A stretch of DNA of 15,813 nucleotides from an uncultured Alphaproteobacteria bacterium (GTDB taxonomy: Bacteria > Pseudomonadota > Alphaproteobacteria > Caulobacterales > Caulobacteraceae). Shown here piece after piece: positions 6,727 to 12,818 of this stretch. The position numbers and the translations under genes are program-made. The notes under the pieces are model-generated. The model was given only the letters and a program-made list of their open reading frames with translations, was not told where the DNA came from and made no database searches. Each line of letters begins with the position of its first letter. The stretch's first letter is position 1. Location: the NCBI GenBank assembly GCA_903933475.1, contig CAIZKE010000362.1, forward strand, positions 1 to 15,813, in the 5' to 3' direction.

Positions 6727-7032
6727 ATGGCCAAGAAGAGCGCCGTCAACCGTAACGAGAAGGTCAAGCTGCTCGTCAAGCGCTACGCCGCGCGCCGAGA
6801 GGTGCTGAAGGCAATCGCTAACAACGAGAGCTTGCCGCTTGAGGATCGTTTTGAGGCTCGCCTCAAACTCGCCGAACTGCCCCGCAGCTCGTCGAAGGTC
6901 CGGATCCGTAACCGCTGTGAGGTCACAGGCCGTCCGCGCGCCTATTACCGCAAGCTTAGGATGAGCCGGATCGCCCTGCGCGAACTCGGCTCTCAGGGCC
7001 AGATTCCTGGCCTTGTGAAGTCGAGCTGGTGA
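6727..7032 (+). CDS. rpsN: 30S ribosomal protein S14 (zinc-free type)
   Basis: S14 is a 30S head protein near S3, S10 and S19. At 101 residues this is the long form. It keeps RNRCEVTGRPRAYYRK but has a single cysteine there, so it lacks the CxxC pair of zinc-binding S14. Such C-minus forms are normal in Proteobacteria. AAGGAAAGG (6714-6722) precedes the ATG by 4 nt. The stop overlaps the GAGGAGGG used by rpsH. Confidence 0.98.
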   Translation: MAKKSAVNRNEKVKLLVKRYAARREVLKAIANNESLPLEDRFEARLKLAELPRSSSKVRIRNRCEVTGRPRAYYRKLRMSRIALRELGSQGQIPGLVKSSW

Positions 7033-7042
7033 GGAGGGTCCC

Positions 7043-7438
7043 ATGGTGAACGACCCCGTCGGCGATATGATCGCCCGCATCAAGAACGCCGCCATGCGCG
7101 GCCGTTCGAAGGTTTCCTGCCCGGCTTCGAAGATGCGCGCCCGCGTGCTCGACGTGCTGGCCGAGGAAGGCTACATCCGCGGTTACCAGATGGTGGAGAC
7201 GCCTGGTGCCTTCCCCGAGTTCGAGATCGAGCTCAAGTACTTCGACGGCCAGCCGGTCATCGTGGAAATCCGTCGGGTCTCCAAGCCTGGCCGCCGGGTC
7301 TACTCGTCCATCAAGGACCTGAAGCCCATCAAGAACGGTCTTGGCATCTCGGTCCTTTCGACGCCCAAGGGCGTCATGTCGGACGCGGCGGCGCGTGACG
7401 CCAACGTGGGCGGCGAAGTCCTGCTGCGGGTGTACTGA
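7043..7438 (+). CDS. rpsH: 30S ribosomal protein S8
   Basis: S8 is a primary 16S rRNA-binding protein of the 30S platform. In E. coli it represses the spc operon by binding the rplE region of the mRNA. The 131-residue product has NDPVGDMIARIKNAAM at the start and the carboxy-terminal signature STPKGVMSDAAARDANVGG. The ATG at 7043 is 5 nt after AGGAGG (7032-7037). A GTG one codon later would have 8-nt spacing and cannot be excluded; the two differ by a single residue. One nucleotide separates it from rplF. Confidence 0.97.
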   Translation: MVNDPVGDMIARIKNAAMRGRSKVSCPASKMRARVLDVLAEEGYIRGYQMVETPGAFPEFEIELKYFDGQPVIVEIRRVSKPGRRVYSSIKDLKPIKNGLGISVLSTPKGVMSDAAARDANVGGEVLLRVY

Positions 7439-7439
7439 T

Positions 7440-7973
7440 ATGTCCCGGATCGGAAAGAAGGCGGTTCCGACGCCAGCTGGTGTTTCGGTGACCATCGAGG
7501 GCCAGACCCTGACGGTGAAGGGCCCCAAGGGGCAGCTGTCCTGGACACTCCCGGAAGAGGTCGAGCTGCGTCATGAAGGCGCAGAGCTCCTTGTGTCCAA
7601 GCGCGTGGAAACCACTCGTGCCCAGGCGATGTGGGGCCTCTCCCGCACCTTGGTGAGCAACATGGTGGTGGGCGTGTCTGCGGGTTACGAGGAGGCGCTC
7701 GAACTTGTGGGCGTGGGCTATCGCGCGCAGTTGAAGGGCGACGCCCTGAGTTTGCAGCTCGGGTTCAGCCACGAAGTGAATCTGCCGCCACCCGAAGGTA
7801 TCGCCTTCGCGGTTCCCAAGCAGACTGAAATCAGGATCAGCGGGATCGACAAGCAGGCGGTTGGCGAGATCGCCGCGCGCATTCGTCGGATCCGTCCGCC
7901 CGAGCCCTACAAGGGCAAGGGTGTTCGCTATCTCGGCGAAAAGGTCCGTCGCAAGGAAGGCAAGAAGAAGTAG
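7440..7973 (+). CDS. rplF: 50S ribosomal protein L6
   Basis: L6 is a two-domain 50S protein near the sarcin-ricin loop and the elongation-factor site. The product is 177 residues, starting MSRIGKKAVPTPAGVSV, with LVGVGYRAQL in the middle and the diagnostic second-domain end RIRPPEPYKGKGVRY. ATG 7440 gives the canonical amino terminus; the frame is open further upstream but only as an rpsH shadow. No clear ribosome-binding site is visible before the ATG, which follows the rpsH stop by one base, so coupled translation is likely. Confidence 0.98.
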   Translation: MSRIGKKAVPTPAGVSVTIEGQTLTVKGPKGQLSWTLPEEVELRHEGAELLVSKRVETTRAQAMWGLSRTLVSNMVVGVSAGYEEALELVGVGYRAQLKGDALSLQLGFSHEVNLPPPEGIAFAVPKQTEIRISGIDKQAVGEIAARIRRIRPPEPYKGKGVRYLGEKVRRKEGKKK

Positions 7974-7976
7974 GCC

Positions 7977-8333
7977 ATGGCTGTCTCCACCCGTGATTCC
8001 GCCAAGCGGCGGTCCGAGCGCACCCGCATACGGCTCCGTAAGCTGGCCAATGGCCGGCCGCGTCTCTCCGTGTTCCGGTCGTCCAAGAACATTTACGCTC
8101 AGGTCATCGATGACGAGAAGGGCGTAACGCTCGCCTCGGCATCGACCCTCGAGACCGATGCGCCCCAGAAGGGTTCCGACAAGGCCGCTGCGGCCCGGAT
8201 CGGTGCCCTTGTGGCCCAGCGCGCCCTCGAGAAGGGCGTGACGGATGTCGTCTTCGATCGGGGCGGCTACATCTATCACGGCCGGGTCAAGGCCCTGGCA
8301 GACGCCGCGCGTGAAGCCGGCCTGAACTTCTAG
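7977..8333 (+). CDS. rplR: 50S ribosomal protein L18
   Basis: L18 binds 5S rRNA with L5 in the central protuberance. The 118-residue product starts with a basic tail (RDSAKRRSERTRIRLRKL) and then has RPRLSVFRSSKNIYAQVIDD and the FDRGGYIYHGRVKALADAAR end that defines L18. It starts 3 nt after rplF, with only a loose purine-rich stretch (AGAAGTAGG) as ribosome-binding site. Length and motifs are those expected for the family. Confidence 0.97.
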   Translation: MAVSTRDSAKRRSERTRIRLRKLANGRPRLSVFRSSKNIYAQVIDDEKGVTLASASTLETDAPQKGSDKAAAARIGALVAQRALEKGVTDVVFDRGGYIYHGRVKALADAAREAGLNF

Positions 8334-8342
8334 GGGTAATTG

Positions 8343-8945
8343 ATGGCTCGTGGAAACGAACAGCGTGGCGACGGCGGACAACGCCGCGGACGAGACCGGG
8401 GTGGCCCTTCGGACGATCGCGCCGAGTCGGACATCGTCGAGAAACTGGTTCACATCAACCGCGTTGCGGCGACTGTGAAAGGCGGGCGGCGGTTCTCGTT
8501 CGCGGCCCTCATGGTGGTCGGCGACCAGAAGGGGCGTGTTGGCTTCGGCCATGGGAAGGCCCGTGAGGTTCCCGAGGCCATCCGCAAGGCCACCGAGGAA
8601 GCCAAGAAGACAATGATCCGCGTGCCGCTTCGCGAGAGCCGCACCCTCCACCACGACGGCGCCGGCCGCTGGGGCGCAGGCAAGGTCATGGTCCGATCTG
8701 CGCCTCCCGGCACCGGCGTCATCGCTGGCGGCCCGATGCGCGCCGTGCTCGAAACCCTCGGCATCCAGGACGTCGTGGGCAAGTCGGTCGGATCATCCAA
8801 TCCCTACAACATGGTCCGTGCGACCTTCGAGGCGCTGAAGGCCCAGTCTTCGCCGCGCCAGATCGCCTCCAAGCGGGGCAAGAAGGTCGCCGACGTCCTC
8901 GGTCGCCGCGCCGATGGCGCCTCGGCCGCCGCCGACGGAGAATGA
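8343..8945 (+). CDS. rpsE: 30S ribosomal protein S5
   Basis: S5 lies near the decoding centre and mRNA entry and influences translational accuracy. The product is 200 residues. A poorly conserved, Gly/Arg/Asp-rich tail of about 28 residues precedes the double-stranded-RNA-binding-like domain (IVEKLVHINRVAATVKGGRR onward), followed by the second domain with PPGTGVIAGGPMRAVLE and GSSNPYNMVRAT. ATG 8343 is chosen over a TTG at 8340; AGGGGT (8332-8337) fits the ATG with 5-nt spacing. Its Ala-rich tail ends against rpmD. Confidence 0.97.
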   Translation: MARGNEQRGDGGQRRGRDRGGPSDDRAESDIVEKLVHINRVAATVKGGRRFSFAALMVVGDQKGRVGFGHGKAREVPEAIRKATEEAKKTMIRVPLRESRTLHHDGAGRWGAGKVMVRSAPPGTGVIAGGPMRAVLETLGIQDVVGKSVGSSNPYNMVRATFEALKAQSSPRQIASKRGKKVADVLGRRADGASAAADGE

Positions 8946-8947
8946 AC

Positions 8948-9127
8948 ATGACCAAGGTCACAGTTCGTCAGATCGCCAGCCCTATCCGGCGCAAGAAGGA
9001 CCAGCGCGCGACCCTCGTCGGCCTGGGCCTGAACCGCATCGGTCGTGTCTCCATACTTGAGGACACGCCTTCCATCCGTGGCATGATCGCCAAGGTCCAT
9101 CACCTGGTCGAGGTGGTTTCCGCCTGA
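8948..9127 (+). CDS. rpmD: 50S ribosomal protein L30
   Basis: L30 is a small 50S protein. The 59-residue product starting MTKVTVRQIASPIRRKKDQ has the L30 core LVGLGLNRIGRVSILEDTP and SIRGMIAKVHHLVEV. Two ATGs are possible. The one at 8942 directly abuts GGAGA (8937-8941), leaving no spacer, whereas ATG 8948 has 6 nt and gives the typical amino terminus, so 8948 is preferred. An 86-nt gap with a hairpin follows. Confidence 0.93.
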   Translation: MTKVTVRQIASPIRRKKDQRATLVGLGLNRIGRVSILEDTPSIRGMIAKVHHLVEVVSA

Positions 9128-9169
9128 CCGTACGCGCTTCACCCGAGGCGCCAACATCGTCAAAGCCGA

Positions 9170-9188
9170 GTCGGGCGGTTCGCCCGGC
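9170..9188 (+). other. Intercistronic hairpin between rpmD and rplO
   Basis: GTCGGGCG (9170-9177) pairs with CGCCCGGC (9181-9188), including one G-U pair. The minimal loop is GTT; opening the terminal pair gives a GGTTC loop. No T-run follows, so it is not an intrinsic terminator. It lies about 10 nt before the strong rplO ribosome-binding site AGGAGAGAGG (9199-9208). A role in mRNA stability or in uncoupling rplO from rpmD is inference. Confidence 0.45.
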
Positions 9189-9213
9189 GACAGATCTCAG
9201 GAGAGAGGCGCAG

Positions 9214-9726
9214 ATGACCAAGCTCAATGAACTCGCACCAAGCCCCGGTTCCGTGAAGGGGCGCATGCGCGTCGGTCGCGGTCCCGGCTCCGGCAAGGGC
9301 AAGACCGCCGGTCGCGGCGTCAAGGGCCAGAAGTCCCGGACTGGCGTATCCATCGCTGGCTTTGAGGGCGGTCAGATGCCGCTCCACATGCGGATGCCCA
9401 AGCGCGGTTTCAACAATCCCTTCGCGCTTGAGTTCGCGGAAGTGAACCTCTGGCGCCTGGAGCAGGCGGTCGCCGCTGGCAAGCTTGACGCCAAGGCACC
9501 GATCGATGCGGCGGCCCTGGTCGCGTCCGGCGTGGTCCGGCGTCCCTTGGATGGCGTCAAGCTGCTGGGCAAGGGCGAACTGACTTCCAAGCTCAACCTG
9601 ACCGTCTACGCCGCCTCCGCAGCCGCCAAGGCGGCTGTCGAGAAGGCTGGGGGTACAGTGACCACCACTGCGCCGGTCGACACCGGCGAGCCCAAGGGCA
9701 AGCTTCAGAAGAAGGTCCGGGCCTGA
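9214..9726 (+). CDS. rplO: 50S ribosomal protein L15
   Basis: L15 is a late-assembling 50S protein with a long basic extension into 23S rRNA. The 170-residue product starts MTKLNELAPSPGSVKG and has the Gly/Lys/Arg-rich extension GRGPGSGKGKTAGRGVKGQ, then SRTGVSIAGFEGGQMPL and the globular domain with GVKLLGKGEL. It runs longer than E. coli L15 (144 aa), mostly at the carboxy end, which is Ala/Lys-rich. AGGAGAGAGG ends 5 nt before the ATG, one of the best ribosome-binding sites in the window. Confidence 0.97.
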   Translation: MTKLNELAPSPGSVKGRMRVGRGPGSGKGKTAGRGVKGQKSRTGVSIAGFEGGQMPLHMRMPKRGFNNPFALEFAEVNLWRLEQAVAAGKLDAKAPIDAAALVASGVVRRPLDGVKLLGKGELTSKLNLTVYAASAAAKAAVEKAGGTVTTTAPVDTGEPKGKLQKKVRA

Positions 9727-9743
9727 TCCGGGGTCGGGAGCGC

Positions 9744-9767
9744 CGCGAGGGCTGACAGGGCCTCGCG
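9744..9767 (+). other. Hairpin in the rplO-secY gap
   Basis: CGCGAGG (9744-9750) pairs perfectly with CCTCGCG (9761-9767) around a 10-nt loop. No T-tract follows. Downstream, CTCA (9787-9790) can pair with TGAG (9795-9798), which would cover the start of the GAGGG ribosome-binding site of secY (9796-9800). A function is not shown by the sequence alone. Confidence 0.4.
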
Positions 9768-9806
9768 CGCACCCTATCTTGGTAGGCTCACCAGTGAGGG
9801 TGTCCC

Positions 9807-11156
9807 ATGGCTTCGGCCGCTGAGCAGCTTGCCGCGAACCTCAATTTCGGTGCCTTCCAGAAGGCGACGGAACTCCACAAGCGTATCTACTTCACCCTGA
9901 TTGTCCTGGTGGTCTACCGTCTTGGGACCTACCTGCCGATCCCGGGGATCGACGCGGGTGCCTTCGCTGCCGCCTTCCAGGGGCAGTCCCAGGGCATTCT
10001 GGGAATGTTCAATCTGTTCTCGGGCGGCGCCGTAGAGCGAATGGCCGTCTTCGCCCTGAATGTCGGCCCCTACATTTCGGCTTCCATCATCGTCCAGCTG
10101 CTCGGCGCGATCTATCCGCCCTGGGAGAAGCTCCGGAAAGAGGGCGGTGAGGCGGGGCGCAAGACGCTCAACCAGTACACCCGCTATCTCACGGTTGTGC
10201 TTGCTGTGATCCAGGCTGCGGCCATCGCGGCGAGCCTGCAGGCCAGCCCGGGCCTTGTCGTCAGCCCTGGCCCCTTCTTTACCCTGTCGACCATCGTGAC
10301 CCTCACGGGCGGTACCATGCTGCTGATGTGGCTCGGTGAACAGATTACCAGCCGTGGCGTGGGGAACGGGGTGTCCCTGATCATCTTTGCGGGGATCGTG
10401 GCTGGCCTTCCCACAGGGGTGATGCAGCTTCTGACGGTCATGCGTACCGGCCAGATGTCCAGCTTTGGCGGGGTGATGATCTTGATCCTGGCCATCGCCG
10501 TGGTCTTCGCGATTGTCTTCATGGAGCGGTCTCAGCGCCGCATACTCGTCCAGTACCCCAAGCGCCAGCAGGGCAACCGCATGTTCGGGGGCGAGACCTC
10601 TTTCCTGCCGCTTAAGGTGAACACTGCAGGCGTGATCCCTCCAATCTTCGCCTCATCCCTTCTGCTGCTTCCGGCGACGACCATGGGCTTTCTTGCGACA
10701 GCGAACCTGCCGCAGTGGCTTCAGTGGCTCCCTGGAGCCGTCGGCCAGCTGCAGCATGGACAGCCGGTCTTCATGCTCTGCTACGGGGCGCTGATCGTCT
10801 TTTTCTGCTTCTTCTACACCTCCATCGTCTTCAATCCGGATGAGACGGCGGAGAATCTTCGGAAGTATGGCGGCTTCCTTCCCGGGATCTCGCCTGGAAA
10901 GAGGACGGCAGCCCATCTGGACTATGTCCTGACCCGACTGACCGTGATCGGAGCCGCCTACATCGCCGCGGTCTGTCTCCTGCCGGAGGCACTGATCGGT
11001 TTCTACAAGGCGCCCTTCTATCTCGGCGGGACCTCAATCCTGATCGTCGTCAGCGTCACCATGGACACGGTCACCCAAATCCAGTCTCATATGCTCTCGC
11101 ACCAGTACGAGGGACTGATCCGCAAATCCCGTCTGCGCGGCGGACGGGAACGCTAG
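9807..11156 (+). CDS. secY: Protein translocase subunit SecY
   Basis: SecY forms the protein-conducting channel of the inner membrane with SecE and SecG. The 449-residue product has ten hydrophobic segments, roughly at 25-45, 80-100, 125-145, 157-178, 189-209, 221-240, 275-298, 320-341, 372-393 and 402-422. A plug region (GILGMFNLFSGGA, 63-75) follows the first segment. The cytoplasmic loop YPKRQQGNR (250-258) and the later NPDETAENLRKYGGFLPG (343-360) are conserved. Residue 362 is Ser in the PGI-x-PG motif where E. coli has Arg357. GAGGG (9796-9800) is the likely ribosome-binding site. Linkage to ribosomal genes matches E. coli spc. Confidence 0.98.
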   Translation: MASAAEQLAANLNFGAFQKATELHKRIYFTLIVLVVYRLGTYLPIPGIDAGAFAAAFQGQSQGILGMFNLFSGGAVERMAVFALNVGPYISASIIVQLLGAIYPPWEKLRKEGGEAGRKTLNQYTRYLTVVLAVIQAAAIAASLQASPGLVVSPGPFFTLSTIVTLTGGTMLLMWLGEQITSRGVGNGVSLIIFAGIVAGLPTGVMQLLTVMRTGQMSSFGGVMILILAIAVVFAIVFMERSQRRILVQYPKRQQGNRMFGGETSFLPLKVNTAGVIPPIFASSLLLLPATTMGFLATANLPQWLQWLPGAVGQLQHGQPVFMLCYGALIVFFCFFYTSIVFNPDETAENLRKYGGFLPGISPGKRTAAHLDYVLTRLTVIGAAYIAAVCLLPEALIGFYKAPFYLGGTSILIVVSVTMDTVTQIQSHMLSHQYEGLIRKSRLRGGRER

Positions 11157-11175
11157 CCGGGTCTGGTGATTTCAA

Positions 11176-11196
11176 CGGCCCGGAACAGGGCCGGGC
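11176..11196 (+). other. Intercistronic hairpin between secY and adk
   Basis: Two mutually exclusive pairings are possible: CGGCCC (11176-11181) with GGGCCG (11188-11193), or GCCCGG (11178-11183) with CCGGGC (11191-11196). Both are GC-only stems of 6 bp. No T-tract follows. The structure ends 3 nt before the adk ribosome-binding site GGGGAG (11200-11205), so it could modulate adk translation or protect the upstream mRNA end. Function is inferred from position. Confidence 0.4.
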
Positions 11197-11213
11197 GACG
11201 GGGAGCCTCGCAC

Positions 11214-11780
11214 ATGAACCTCATCCTTTTCGGACCTCCGGCGGCGGGCAAGGGCACCCAGGCCAAGCGGCTGATGCAGACCCGCAACATGGTGCAGCTC
11301 TCCACGGGCGATATGTTGCGTGCAGCGATCGCGTCCGGTTCCGAACTGGGCAGGCGGGTTGAAGGCGTGATGCAGCGCGGCGAACTTGTGACGGATGAAA
11401 TTGTCATCGCCCTGATCGAGGATCGGCTCACAGAGTCCGAGGCCGCCGGGGGCGCGATCTTTGATGGTTTCCCCCGGACTGTTGCCCAGGCCGAGGCTCT
11501 GGACGTGATGCTGAAGGGCAGGGGGGCCGCCATCGACCTGGTGGTCCGCCTGAAGGTCAATGACGAAGCCCTCACCCGCAGGATTGCAGGTCGGTTCGCG
11601 GAGTCCGGTCGGCCGGACGACAATCCCGAGAGTTTCAGGGTTCGCCTCGACGCCTACAATGCCCAGACGGCTCCGCTGATCCCCTATTACACAGACGCGG
11701 GGAAACTGGTGGAGATCGACGGTATGGGGTCGATCGACGAGGTTGCTGCCGGGATCGATCGAGCGCTTTCTGCGAACTAG
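11214..11780 (+). CDS. adk: Adenylate kinase
   Basis: This cytosolic enzyme interconverts ATP plus AMP and two ADP. The 188-residue product has the P-loop GPPAAGKGT (7-15), LSTGDMLR (29-36) in the AMP-binding part, DGFPRT (84-89) and the LID region RIAGRFAESGRPDD (123-136). The LID is short and has no zinc-binding cysteines, unlike the 214-residue E. coli enzyme; short forms are known in alphaproteobacteria. ATG 11214 follows GGGGAG by 8 nt and places the P-loop at residue 7 as usual; a GTG at 11166 would add 16 unrelated residues. It ends the spc block; a 188-nt gap follows. Confidence 0.97.
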   Translation: MNLILFGPPAAGKGTQAKRLMQTRNMVQLSTGDMLRAAIASGSELGRRVEGVMQRGELVTDEIVIALIEDRLTESEAAGGAIFDGFPRTVAQAEALDVMLKGRGAAIDLVVRLKVNDEALTRRIAGRFAESGRPDDNPESFRVRLDAYNAQTAPLIPYYTDAGKLVEIDGMGSIDEVAAGIDRALSAN

Positions 11781-11808
11781 GCCGTCATTCCGGCCGCGCC
11801 TTTCCGTT
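11780..11808 (+). terminator. Possible weak terminator after adk
   Basis: GGCCG (11780-11784) pairs with CGGCC (11791-11795) around TCATTC, starting at the last base of the adk stop codon. The following stretch GCGCCTTTCCGTTCT is pyrimidine-rich but has no real T-run. It may cause partial termination between the spc and alpha blocks or simply be a 3'-end stabilising hairpin. Evidence is weak. Confidence 0.25.
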
Positions 11809-11844
11809 CTTCGACCCGACCGCTCGAAAAACGCGCGCCCTCCA

Positions 11845-11873
11845 TTGACGAGTCGGCTTCTATTCCATAAACG
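11845..11873 (+). promoter_or_regulatory. Possible promoter of the alpha block
   Basis: A perfect TTGACG -35 (11845-11850) is followed, after 15-17 bp, by CATAAA/TAAACG (11866-11873), an imperfect -10. It would start a leader of about 90 nt before rpsM. A GAGTC site (11850-11854) overlaps the end of the -35. The gap's length and position match the place where a separate alpha-operon promoter might lie, but the -10 is poor, so read-through from upstream may dominate. Confidence 0.4.
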
Positions 11874-11900
11874 AGGCGCTTCCGCGAAACGCGCGAGAGA

Positions 11901-11929
11901 CGTTCTGGCCTTTTGACTCGGTCAGAGCG
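11901..11929 (+). promoter_or_regulatory. Ten-base-pair hairpin in the rpsM leader
   Basis: CGTTCTGGCC (11901-11910) pairs along its full length with GGTCAGAGCG (11920-11929), with two G-U pairs and a 9-nt loop TTTTGACTC. A smaller CGCG-AAA-CGCG hairpin (11883-11893) lies just upstream. Both are within the presumed leader, about 20 nt before GAGGAGAG (11953-11960), the rpsM ribosome-binding site. E. coli controls its alpha operon at this position through S4 and a pseudoknot; whether this structure does something similar is unknown. Confidence 0.5.
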
Positions 11930-11968
11930 GTGCTCGTGCATCTTTGCGTGACGAGGAGAGAACCCCAC

Positions 11969-12337
11969 GTGGCCCGTATCGCCGGCGTAAATATCCCTAC
12001 GAACAAGCGCGTCGTTATTGCGCTTCAGTACATTCATGGCATCGGCCAGGCCAAGGCCGCCGAAATCGTGAGCAAGGTCGGTATCGAAGATGCCCGACGC
12101 GTCAACCAATTGTCTGACGCAGAGGTCCTTCAGATCCGGGAGACCATCGACCGTGACTACACGGTAGAGGGTGACCTTCGCCGCGATACCGCCGTAAACA
12201 TCAAGCGGTTGATGGACTTGGCCTGCTATCGCGGCCTTCGTCACCGGAAGGGGCTGCCTGTCCGCGGACAGCGCACCCACACGAACGCTCGGACCCGCAA
12301 GGGCCCGGCGAAGCCGATCGCCGGCAAGAAGAAGTAA
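11969..12337 (+). CDS. rpsM: 30S ribosomal protein S13
   Basis: S13 sits in the 30S head, contacts P-site tRNA and forms bridges to L5. Translated from GTG 11969 the product is 122 residues, starting with the invariant MARIAGVNIP, then YIHGIGQAKA, RGLRHRKGLPVRGQRTHTNARTR's core motif, and a lysine tail. No ATG gives this amino terminus. GAGGAGAG (11953-11960) is 8 nt away, which supports the GTG start. It begins the alpha block after the long gap, 12 nt ahead of rpsK. Confidence 0.97.
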   Translation: MARIAGVNIPTNKRVVIALQYIHGIGQAKAAEIVSKVGIEDARRVNQLSDAEVLQIRETIDRDYTVEGDLRRDTAVNIKRLMDLACYRGLRHRKGLPVRGQRTHTNARTRKGPAKPIAGKKK

Positions 12338-12349
12338 GAGAACAAAGCG

Positions 12350-12739
12350 ATGGCCAAGGAACCGGCTCGCGTCAAAAAGCGCGAGCGCAAAAACATCACA
12401 TCGGGCGTGGCGCACGTGAACGCCTCGTTCAACAACACCATGATCACCATCACCGACGCCCAGGGAAACGCGATCTCCTGGTCTTCCGCCGGTACGATGG
12501 GGTTCAAGGGGTCCCGGAAGTCGACGCCCTACGCGGCGCAGATGGCCGCCGAGGACGCCGGTCGTAAGGCTGCCGAGCACGGGGTGAAGACCCTCGAGGT
12601 CAACGTTTCCGGTCCGGGTTCGGGTCGGGAGTCGGCGCTTCGGGCACTCCAGGCCGTGGGCATGACGATCACCACAATTCGTGACGTGACCCCGATCCCG
12701 CATAACGGCTGCCGTCCGCCGAAGCGGCGTCGGGTCTAA
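12350..12739 (+). CDS. rpsK: 30S ribosomal protein S11
   Basis: S11 is a 30S platform protein near the mRNA exit and the E-site. The product is 129 residues, the standard length, with GVAHVNASFNNTMITITD, the GFKGSRKSTPYAAQ segment and the conserved end PHNGCRPPKRRRV. Asn119-Gly120 matches the site that becomes isoaspartate in E. coli S11. The ribosome-binding site is weak (AAGAGAAC, about 12340). The next gene is rpoA; rpsD, which lies here in E. coli, is absent, as is normal for alphaproteobacteria. Confidence 0.98.
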   Translation: MAKEPARVKKRERKNITSGVAHVNASFNNTMITITDAQGNAISWSSAGTMGFKGSRKSTPYAAQMAAEDAGRKAAEHGVKTLEVNVSGPGSGRESALRALQAVGMTITTIRDVTPIPHNGCRPPKRRRV

Positions 12740-12763
12740 CGAGTTAAGCTCCGCATTTCTCCT

Positions 12764-12793
12764 TCGCCGGGCCGCGAAAAACGCGTCCGGCGA
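12764..12793 (+). promoter_or_regulatory. Strong hairpin in front of rpoA
   Basis: TCGCCGG (12764-12770) pairs with CCGGCGA (12787-12793), and inside it CGCG (12773-12776) pairs with CGCG (12782-12785) around an AAAAA loop. A small internal loop separates the two helices. This is the most stable-looking hairpin among the intergenic regions apart from the final terminator. No T-run follows, and it ends 10 nt before GAGGGA (12804-12809), the rpoA ribosome-binding site. It may help set rpoA expression relative to rpsK, but this is inference. Confidence 0.5.
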
Positions 12794-12818
12794 TCCTGCG
12801 TTCGAGGGACATTCATAC

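Noticed and set aside
7374..8654. A 426-residue minus-strand frame opposite rplF, rplR and rpsE
   Set aside because: Same antisense-shadow effect; the opposite strand encodes three well-conserved ribosomal proteins.
8942..8947. Upstream ATG for rpmD
   Set aside because: GGAGA directly abuts it with no spacer, while ATG 8948 has a 6-nt spacer and the typical L30 start.
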